Origin: Diploptera punctata | Lineage: Eukaryota; Arthropoda; Insecta; Blattodea; Blaberidae | Direction: 5' to 3' | NCBI GenBank assembly: GCA_030220185.1 | Contig: JASPKZ010003432.1 | Coordinates: forward strand, 1,364,001 to 1,428,000 | Length of the DNA: 64,000 bases | Shown: piece by piece, positions 41,701 through 52,700 of the stretch | Position numbering within the stretch: position 1 is the first letter of the stretch | Layout of the letters: every line of letters starts with the position of its first letter | Program-made: the position numbers and the translations under genes | Notes under the pieces: generated by a model | What the model saw: only the letters and a program-made list of their open reading frames with translations | Databases searched by the model: none | What the model was told of the DNA's origin: nothing

Positions 41701-43654
41701 CTCCATTCTTTATGTTTCTGATTCCTTCAAAAGAACACCAGATGGCAGTTTGGATAATTACCAGCAAAAGAGAAAAAAATTGACAGTCGTGAAAACAGCT
41801 GATGATCGTGACAATGGTCGCCGATATTGCAGTGCTGTGTTTAAAAAACAACAAAGAAGTATGAGGTAAGAAGAATTCACGATTCATTTTATTCTTATCA
41901 ACAAAACCTCATAATGTTAAAAATTCCCAAATTTATTATATTAAAGAAATATTATCTTTAGAAAATAATATTAATTACCTGATTATGATGATTAAACATG
42001 GCTTCCAATCTGCAAGCAGTACATATGTCTCCTTGATCTAGTAATTTTCCAATCAACACATCAAGTCGCATTATCTGTTGCGAATCATCCAGCTTTGTTC
42101 TGTTTTCAATACCAGACACAGATTGCACCTCTGCTTTGGTTTTACACAATAATTTACCATCTGTAACTGTAACTCCTTCAATCAAGGTCTCCTGAAAAAA
42201 ATATTATTTTATTTAATTCTACTGAAAAAAATTAATTCCAACCAGAATAGAATATTTTCTTGACTGCAGAGAGGAAATTGACTAAAGTTTGGCCATAAAA
42301 AAATATATTTTTTTTGTAAAAAAATTCAGTAAACTTTTATTCATAATAATTGTAATAATCATGCAAGAATTTTTATGCTACAAGTTTAGATTGCAACATA
42401 TATATAAAATGTGATTCAACTGTTTATATGTGGAACCAAAATAAAAGAGAGTCAGAAGTCTTACTTCTCATTATACTGTGTTACAATCTTAACTTTTAGC
42501 ACATAAAACTCCTTGCCCTATTTAACAATAATAATGACTGCAACTACAACAAAAAAAAAATAATAATGGTGGCACTAATAAACCTTTCAAAACATTTGGA
42601 TACATTAGATTAGGATTTGGGTAGGTTAAAACAGGATTTGGATATATTAATTATATTTAATTTATTTTTATAAACTTTATCTTAAGTTTTTGGATATTGC
42701 AGGATATTGGAAACAGTGACGCCGAGTGAGGTAACATGACCAATCTATTCTATAATCTGTTTTCCCATGATTCATAGCTATCTTTTCAGGATCCACGTAA
42801 TATTACATATATCATGATTTTTAGGTTTTTTAGGCCAAATTCTAATTTTTTTTTCCATATTGTTTATTTTTTATTATTTCACTCACCTCATACTTCATTT
42901 TTTCCATATTTCTCCTACTTTTTTTTTTCAACATGAAATATATATATCTATAAAAATTTGATTCGGAAGTTAATCGGTCAGCCAATAGAGGGAGCAGAAA
43001 TCAACCTACATGATTGTCAACCGCCGATTCAACAGTTAGAAAGAATTGATAATTATATGTAATGTATCAACTAGTTTTCAAGAGGTAAGTCATGAAAATT
43101 TCTAACTCTATATATATATATATATTTGCTAATTACATTCTTCAACAGTAATTTTTCCTATTTTTGGTTTCTTTTCTGAAAATTATGGTAGTGTATCATT
43201 TCTGGCTTCCGCCAAGAAAGATCAAGTACGGATACGATATACACAGTGAAAGGTATTGCTGGAAAGTTTTGGAAGTATGATCGTGATCTTTTCCATCTTT
43301 CTATGGATTTTGAAACAGCCTATGATAGTGTGGAGAGGAAAAGATTATATAGGAATATGGCAAAATATGGAATACCTAAGAAAATTATAAGACTTGATAA
43401 AATAACTAGGATTTGAGAACCAAAATTAAAATATGTGGAGGTGTTTCATTGTAAGAAACTGAAATTGTGGCTGCTAGAGCAATTTTTAAATTTTGCTTCA
43501 GGTGAACTCCTACTCCTAATGATTCAATTTTGTTGGTTACAGAATTTGACTCTACTTTTCTTAACTGATCACTATACACCAAATTTGGTTCCAGGAGATA
43601 AAAAACTGCAGCTGCTAGAGCATTAACAGACATACACAAGCATGCATGCATGTA

Positions 43655-43701
<47 letters not shown>

Positions 43702-46700
43702 CCATCCATAGTAATTCTGCCCGAAGGCAGGTCCTTCACTGCAATCATAGCATTTTCATGCTATGCTTGCAGCTTTACTAGGGGATTGTAGGTGTGGTAG
43801 CTTCCTGTTGCTTTCCACACCGGTAATATGTTATATGGGTCTTATATCTTCTTCTTCTTCCTTCCAAGTATTAGGCCAAGGCCTGTTATAGAAAATTTTC
43901 CCTCCAGCGTTTCATAGGACGGCCCAGTGATCTTCGTCCTCTTGGTATATAATTATAAACAGCTTTGGGTCTTATATAACAGAAAATATGATAGAGATTC
44001 TTCACCAGTCCAACTTTATCAACCATGATGTAATAAATTAAGATTATTGAAGTACTATTGAACACAGCAAAACCAATTATTATTGAATTCTCCAAAAGAA
44101 AATTTAAAAAATGCATATATATATATCTTAAAAGAATTGAAGACTACGCCAATTTTGGAATATATTAAACAGTACCAACTAAATTGGAAACACCATCTTG
44201 AAAGAATGAGTTCAAATCGGATCCCCAAAGCTGTTTATAATTATATACCAAGAGGACAAAGATCACTGGGCTGTCCTATGAAACGCTGGAGGGAAAATTT
44301 TCTATAGGATCGTAACAGGCCTTGGCCTAATACTTAGAAGGAAGAAGAAGAAGAAGAAGAATATATATATATATATATATGGGGCACGCCTTAGCATAGG
44401 GGTTAAGGCACTGCTATACAAGCCAGAAGGCCGAGGGTTTGAGTCCCAGTGGGGTCAGGATTTTTAAACTGACCCAAACATTCTGGCGGCCCTATAGCCC
44501 TGAGGTCGACTCAGCCTCTAACTGAAATGAGTGCCAGACGCTTGTCCTGGGGTAAAGGCGGCCGTCACGCAGGGCTGACAACCCAGCTGACATCAAGTGC
44601 CGATTGTCTAGAAAAAGTGGGAGCCTTAACCTCCTACTACCCCAAGGGCCTCCTGAGGCCTGTAGTGGGATGACTTTACTTTAAATATATATACTTTTTT
44701 CTTCATTTTCTGTGATTACTAAATAGGATTGATGAAGATTTGTAATGTTAAATACGTGGGAAAGTAAAATATTAAGGAAGGTATATGGAGCAGTACATGA
44801 ACAAGATATATGGAGAATTAGAACGAACCAGGAATTCAAAGAATTATATAGGGATTTAGATCTGGTACGAGATATTAGAAGAAAGAGACTGGAATGGGTA
44901 GGACATATGTTGAGGATGGAACAAGAAAGAGGTGCAAGAAAGATTTTAGAAGGGAAACCGGAAGGAAGAAGAAAGGTTGGAAGACAGAAACTAAGATAGT
45001 TAGATAAGGCTGAGGAAGACTTAAGACAACTGAAGGTTAAAAGATGGAGACAGAAAGCCAGGAATAGGGAGAATGGGCAGATGTTATGAAGGAGGTCAAG
45101 GTTCTTAGAGGACTGTAGAGCAAGGAAGAAGAAGAAGAAAAGTTTTGTAAAAAATAAAAAATAAATATATTCATGGCAATAACTCAATAGCTTCTTTCCT
45201 TCAGAATTCATTAAAAATTGTCAGAAATAAAAGGAAGAAAGATTATATTTGTAAAGAAAAATATATTCAACTTTTATATATGCCTAGACTGGGGTTTGAA
45301 CCCAGGACCTTTGACTCTTGGATAGAGCATTGACATAGAGAGTCAAAGGTCCTGGGTTCAAACCCCAGTCTAGGCGTATATTTTTCTTTCCAAATATAAT
45401 TTGTCCATCATTAAGATGTTTAAAAATGAATAATATGAACATTAGGAAGAAAGATATTAATATTATTAATTTCATACATCTCATTGATGGATAAATCATA
45501 TTTGAAGAGAAAAATTATACACACAGACCGGGGCTTGAACCCGGGACCCTTGGTTTTCTAGTCCAAGTGCTCTACCATCTGAGCTACCTGAGCAAATACT
45601 GATCTAAATGCAAATCTTTCTCTATATACGTTATAATTCCCGCCCACCAAATGCTTTGAAGCCTTTGCTTCTATCTTTGCAAATGGCGGCTCATTTATTA
45701 AGAAGACATATTTGGGAATTATACATTACATTATAAATGCCAGTACGGCTTTTTTCTATGTTTTTATTATTAATTTCATACATCTCATTGATGGATAAAT
45801 CATATTTGAAGAGAAAAATTATACGCTCAGACCCGGGACCCTTGGTTTTCTAGTCCAAGTGCTCTACCATCTGAGCTACCTGAGCAAGTACCGATTAAAA
45901 TTTTTACTTCAATAAACTAAAATTATTTTTCGTTCTGTGTTTGTACATCCTTTCTTAGCAATACTTTGCACATTCCTTACAGAATAACGGTACAGGCTGG
46001 TTGTAAATGGGTTTTCTAAAGGAGGGTGTACATTCATGTCTGAAGGCCTTCTTTTTTTGGCTATGGAATATTGCAATTTCAGGATTTTCTCTTTATTTAT
46101 TTTATTTTTAGTTGAAAAGATACCTGACCAAGGGGTAGGTCGTGTTGTGAAACACAGTGATTCATGTCTCAAAGTTGAAAAAAATACAATATGCGTGTTT
46201 ATTGTGTCAGTTTTATCAGAAGATGAGAGTGACAGTAACAGTTCATCAAATATTGTTTATTTTTTATCATTTCACTCACCTCATACTTCATAATTTATAG
46301 CAGACCCAGGGTTTCTTCACGTAATTCGTGACATTGTCAATGCTGCGTCATGTTCACAACTGAGTTGTGAACATGACGCAGCATTGACAATGTCACGAAT
46401 TACGTGAAGAAACCCTGGGTCTGCTATAAATTATGAAGTATGAGGTGAGTGAAATGATAAAAAATAAACAATATTAAAGAACCTCATAGTGTTATTTCCT
46501 ATCTACATAACTTAAGTTCATCAAATGATTATTCGTTTGACGAATGTGATAGTAGTCCAGTTTCTAAGAGAATATTATTACAATCTAAGCCTGTAAATAA
46601 TAAAGCAGGTGATGTAGACCTAAATGAACAGGGTGTGAGTGACAGTGGTGGGTGTGTCGCGCCAGACGAAACATGTGGCATAAAACAGCTGTTTGACTGG

Positions 46701-49700
46701 AATTGATTCGAACCCAGGACCATAAAAATGTTCAACAATATTTAATATTATAAGTGTTTAGTGATAATGCCATCAAAATTATTCAATAGGATAAACTTTT
46801 AGTGATAGTGATAACAAATTTCAATACAGACACCGTGCTGAATTCGAACCTGGGATCTTTACATGTGGAAGCAACACTACCTAACCTTCAAATAAATGTA
46901 TAATGTGAGTTTAAATTCAATTTAGCATGGCATGTAGACAGTTAATTCTTCTTCCTTCCAAGTATTACGCCAAGGCCTGTTACGATCCTATAGAAAATTT
47001 TCCCTCCAGCGTTTCATAGGACGGCCCAGTGATCTTTGTCCTCTTGGTATATAATTATAAACAGCTTTGGGGATCTGATTTGAACTCATTCTTTCAAGAT
47101 GGTGTTTCCAATTTAGTTGGTGCTGTTTAATATATTCCAAAATTGGCGTAGTCCTTTAAGATATAGGTGTTCCTTTTCCGATCCCATCTGGTGTAACCTG
47201 CTGTTCTGCACATGAATCTCATTTCACAAGCTGTTATTCTGCTTTCATGTTGTCTTTTTAGTGTCCATGCTTCACTACCATAGGTCAACACTGGTCTAGC
47301 CAAAGTGTTATATAAATGTAATCTGGTGTTTTTTTGTACAAGGGATGGTCTCATAACTTGATTAATAATGATGTTTTTATTATTAATTTAACATTTCTCA
47401 ATGAAAGATAAATTAAATTTGAAGAGAAAAATTTTCGCCTAGACCGGGACTCGAACCCGGGACCCTTGGCTTTCCGGGCTAAGTGCTCTACCAACTGAGC
47501 TACCGAGGCGAGTTACGATCTAGACGCAAATTTTTCTCTTATATACGTTGTAATTCCCTATCGCCAAATGCTTTCGAAACCATTGTTTCTATCTTTGCAA
47601 ATGGCGGCTTCTTAGTTAAGAAGACATTTATTGGAAATTTTAACATTACTTTAAAAGCCAGTAAGGCCTCTAATGATGTTTTTATTATTAATTTAACATT
47701 TCTCAATGAAAGATAAATTAAATTTGAAGAGAAAAAAAAACATCATTAGAGGCCTTACTGGCTTTTAAAGTAATGTTAAAATTTCCAATAAATGTCTTCT
47801 TAACTAAGAAGCTGCCATTTGCAAAGATAGAAACAATGGTTTCGAAAGCATTTGGCGATAGGGAATTACAACGTATATAAGAGAAAAATTTGCGTCTAGA
47901 TCGTAACTCGCCTCGGTAGCTCAGTTGGTAGAGCACTTGGCCCGGAAAGCCAAGGGTCCCGGGTTCGAGTCCCGGTCTAGGCGAAAATTTTTCTCTTCAA
48001 ATTTAATTTATCTTTCATTGAGAAATGTTAAATTAATAATAAAAACATCATTAGAGGCCTTACTGGCTTTTAAAGTAATGTTAAAATTTCCAATAAATGT
48101 CTTCTTAACTAAGAAGCCGCCATTTGCAAAGATAGAAACAATGGTTTCGAAAGCATTTGGCGATAGGGAATTACAACGTATATAAGAGAAAAATTTGCGT
48201 CTAGATCGTAACTCGCCTCGGTAGCTCAGTTGGTAGAGCACTTGGCCCGGAAAGCCAAGGGTCCCGGGTTCGAGTCCCGGTCTAGGCAAAAATTTTTCTC
48301 TTCAAATTTGATTAATAATTCCTAAACTTTTATTATAACTAGTAATTTTTTCAGGGATATCCTTTTCATCCCAGATAGAGAGATAATATCCAAGATATTT
48401 AAATTGATTAGATCTCTCTAAAATTTTATTCTGGAGACAGATTTTACTTTGTATGGAGTCCTTCCCATGAAATGCCATAATTATAGTTAATTATACTTTA
48501 TATAGGTTTTTATTATATAGTATGGCGTAGTACTTTAAATTTAAAAAACCTGGCACCCACAGCCCAGCTGGCAAAAGGGAAACTCGGCGGTCAAAAGGTT
48601 AAAAATGTTGTTGTTGTTGTTGTTTTCAAATGCTGGGCCTTGGCACCGAAGCCATTAGCGTTCTTGCTCTCCAATATTTCTCTATTGTGGATCCAACAGG
48701 TAATACTTCACAGGTTTGTAGGTTAAAAATGTTAAGATTGAGTTTGTTAAACAGCAAAACCAGACTATTAGAAATAGAAGTTCACCAAAACAAATATTTA
48801 AAAATCGCTCCACAGTCACAATTTTCTGTATTTTGCAACAAAACTCAGTGTACGTTTTTGAAATAAAATGAGGAGGTATTCTCAAAAAATCAGCAAAATC
48901 TGACATTAGAAGTGGAGTTTACCTGTAATCTGAAATTTAAAAAAATGTTCTAAGTTTGTTTCATTGTAATGTATCTGTATATCATAAAATTCAATTAACC
49001 GTTAAATTGGCAATATATCCCATAAATATACATCGGTTTAATTTATTTAATAATTTAAATAAAATAATGAAAAAAGTGAATCAGTATAAATTATTTAAAT
49101 GTATCTCAAATTATATAATAATACGCAATTGATAATAACTTATGCATGGTTTGTTTCCATTGCAGTTCAACATGTTTAAGTAATACATTTGAAGAGAAAA
49201 ATTATATGCTCAGACTGGGGTTTGAACCCAGGACCTTTTGCACTCTAAGCAAATGTTCTACCAACTGAGTTATCTGAGAAACTCCAATCCAAACACAAAT
49301 TGTTCTCTTATATCTTCTTCTTGTAAGCCCATGTTTCCCTTAACAGAGATTTAGGCACTCTCCCCCTATAGGGAAGAATTTGAACCATACTAATTTAGTT
49401 ACACTTGTTTTCGTATAGATGTCCTTTGTGTGGTCCGTGGTCAGCGTTCCACCTCATATTGACATCTAGGAAACCAAGGTAGTACTAGGACAGGAATATT
49501 CAGTAAATTTTGCTTAGAGGCCTTTCATTCAGGCTTAAGGATCTTTTACAATGTTAATTCCCACATACCAAATGCTATGAAGCCGTTGCTTCTATCACGC
49601 AAATGGTGGCTTCTTTATTAAGAAGACCTTTAACTGGAAATTTCACATTACATTATAAAGCCAGTATGGCTTCTTTCGATGTTTTTTATTATTCATTTCA

Positions 49701-52700
49701 TACATCTCAATGATGGATAAATTATATTTGAAGAGGAAAATTATATGCTCAGACTGGGGTTTGAACCCAGGAAATTTTGCACTAATGCTCTACCTCTGAG
49801 CTATCTGAGTAACTCCAATCTAAATGCAAATTTTTCTCTTACATATGCTGTTAATTCCCGTGCACCAAATGCTATGAAGACATTGCTTCTATCTTGCAAA
49901 TGGTGGCTTTTTAATTAAGAAGACCTTTAATTGGGAATTGTCCCGCGCCGTAGCCGAGTGGTTAAGGCAGGAACCCTTGGCGCAGAGCTACGGGACTTGC
50001 ACTGGTTCGAGTCTCCATGGGGGAAGAAATTTTCTCATGGTATTTCGGCCAGTATGGGACCGGTGCCCACCCAGCATCGTGATGCATTTGGGTAGCTACA
50101 ATAAGTAGCGGCTCCAGGTTGAGAAAACCAGCTATAACGGCTGGGGGACTCGACATGCTGACCACATGTCACCCCTACACTGGCTGATTATCATCTACCT
50201 CTGTGATTAACACATGTGGATGCGAGGCCAGCAGCTGGCTGGTAGGCTAAGGGCATTGTAGGCCTGTCGTGCCAGGAGTTTTTTTTTTTTAATTGGGAAT
50301 TTCACATGACATTATAAAGCCAGTATGGCTTCTTTCAATGTTTTTTATTATTCATTTCATACATGTGAAATAAATAATGAACAATAAAAAAAAGTTTAAG
50401 TAAGTTGACATAAGAAATTGAGTTTCTCCAATTTAAGCATTAACAAAAGAATTATACATTCTACAAACTAACACAATCAGATTATAACTTTGACTTGCTG
50501 AGGAATTCGTTTAGTTTAGTCCTGGGCAAGACATTTTTTGTGATAATATGTAATTAAAGATTAAATAAGATACTTTACCTCCAGTTCTATCTCAGACTGA
50601 AGCAAACATTTCCACATCTCCAGTTCTATGCTGTTTTCCTCATTTACAACAGCTGACTCATCCTTTGCAAACTCCTTCAACTCCCTCAACCACTTGAGAC
50701 AACATTTCAGGATGTGATACCTGCAAAATATAAAACCATATGCTGACTTATGTGATAGTATATCTGCTTTAATAAAAATGTTCTTGGGAAGTAACACTAT
50801 GAGGCAAATTACCAATATTACATAATTGAATTGGAAATTTTTACACCTCACCTCTTAAAAATAAATTTCTCTCCAGACTAGTTTTGAAGGCTATCGCCTC
50901 CATCATCAACTACACTTGACTCAATGAAATTGAGTCATTAACACCAGCATTCCTTTTGCCATCTGGTGCAGGTTGAATGAACTTCAATATCAAATCTAGC
51001 TTGTCAAGAACTTCAAATCAATGGCTCAATATTTGTTCTTCTAAATATATATCTTTTCCCAAGCTGTTAGTTCCATAGGTTTTTCTAAATGTTTTAATAG
51101 TACTGTTTCTTTTTTAATTATTTTAATTATGTGACTATATATCAAACTATGAGTGCAATCATCAATGTTTCAATTTTGCTATTTTTAATATATCTACAGT
51201 GTTCTTTAGTATGACTCAATTAGTATATTTTAAAATACAATAGGCAGTAACATTAAGAGATTTGTTTAATAATTAAGACATTTAGGCTCAAATCTATGAA
51301 TGCATTAGACCTTAAAAGTCGTTCTCTTCCTGTACTCTGCTGAGAAAGTTGCATCCAAATATGTTTTTGCATACTCAAAAATCTGTTCACGCAATAATAA
51401 TTGTTGAAATTCCTAAGCTACCTGGCGAGGTGACTTAGCAGAGAAACGAATTGTGAGCAACCCGATGGGAACTGATGTAGTTTGAAACCTTGCCGCATAC
51501 CTTGCTGCTTTATCCAAGATGTCGGACCTTGAAGACTTCGATCATGTTTTCGGTATACACGGAGAAGAGGAGTTTGATAGAGTCTACCAAAGAATTCAAC
51601 TGGAAGAACATGAGAATCAGCGTAATATTGCACGATGCAGATGTCGTCGTATACAGTATTATTTGCGGGACGCAAGCGTAAATGCATTCCTCTAGCAGAT
51701 GAAAATAACGGAAGTGGTTTTATCGTTGAGAATTCTGGGTAATTTCTTGCCAATAATACGAAAACGATGACTTTCATGCATGACCAGTTACTGGGTAGCT
51801 AATTCGATCTTTGCACTTGCTCATGGAAAGTCAGCTCACCAGTGATTGGAAGTAATTTGAGTAGAAACCAATGTATTTGCATGCGGCCCTTAGTCTGTAC
51901 ATTCTTACTCTTATGGTTGTTTTTGTCAAACATATGTTTCAAGGCTTTTGAGCCCCATCGTCAGCGATTACAGAGTATAGCTAATGATGGTAAAAGAAAA
52001 CGATAAGAAATACATATTTAAAATTCATCGGAGAACATATTGTTTAAACAACTCACCTCATAGGATTCATGCTTCCATGATATCGCGATTTCAAACATAG
52101 TCATGTTCATCATCAGCCATAACTCCGACTGACGAAATTCTTCGGCCGTCAACTATTCTATTGTCGCCATCTTCAGTGCTGCCATCTATGGTTGAATTTA
52201 TAAACTTCAAAATCAATGTAATTTCGTTAGGGATATCAAAATTCATTGATCTATTTTTGTTTTTCTGAATGTATATTTTTTCCCAAACTGTCAATTCCAA
52301 AGGTTTCTCTACTTGTTTTAAAAGTTTAGCTTCTCTTCCAATTTTATGATGTTCTAATAAACTATGTGCAGCAATTGCAGATTTTTCAATTTCACAATTT
52401 TTAATATTTCTGAAATGTTCTTTTATCCGAATTTCCAAATTCCTTTTTGTTTTTCCTATATAAACTTTATTGCAATCTTCACAATTTATTTGATAAATTC
52501 CAGATTTCTTACTGTCTGGAACATTTACTTTTTTATTGGTACTTAGAAGATTACCCAGACTAAATTTATTTATTGGTGCCAAAGAAATGTTGTATTTGTC
52601 AAAATTTTTTTGAAATTTCCTATGCATTTCAGGATGGTAAGTAATTTTCTTGTATTTTTTCTTTTCTTTGCAATTTTGTAGAGTAGTATATTCATTAAGT

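Larger units (their letters stand above)
41330..41940. mobile_element. Head-to-head PLE family B pair
   Basis: The minus-strand half (41330-41725) carries a GIY-YIG C-terminus (HLFKLLDLTVWEKIYIQ-like) and hammerhead. The plus-strand half (41726-41940) starts at FQKNTRWQFG-type sequence and carries its own hammerhead and TATGAGGTAAGAAG. The junction is at TTTCTGATTCCTTC. Confidence 0.85.
46252..46514. mobile_element. Foldback element, two hammerheads, 12-bp TSD
   Basis: AGTTCATCAAAT at 46240-46251 and 46515-46526. Near-perfect inverted arms centred at about 46362. Each arm contains a hammerhead-like motif and TATGAGGTGAGTG. The right arm is longer and ends ACCTCATAGTGTTATTTCCT. Confidence 0.9.
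46130..46690 (+). pseudogene. Acidic, serine-rich ORF interrupted by a foldback
   Basis: VLSEDESDSNSS upstream and SNDYSFDECDSSPVSKRILL downstream form one frame if the 46252-46514 insert and one duplication copy are ignored. The C-terminal part reads QSKPVNNKAGDVDLNEQGVS then a stop after LFDWN. Acidic N-termini of this kind occur in piggyBac transposases, but I see no catalytic motif, so the identity is open. Confidence 0.5.

Noticed and set aside
43406..43705. ORF of about 100 residues with alternating cysteine-valine
   Set aside because: Translation of the (CA)n(TA)n microsatellite.
47483..48289. Three near-identical ORFs starting MLYQLSYRGELRSRRKFF
   Set aside because: Antisense readings of tRNA-like SINE heads; the same peptide also appears at 10674 and 13695 for the same reason.
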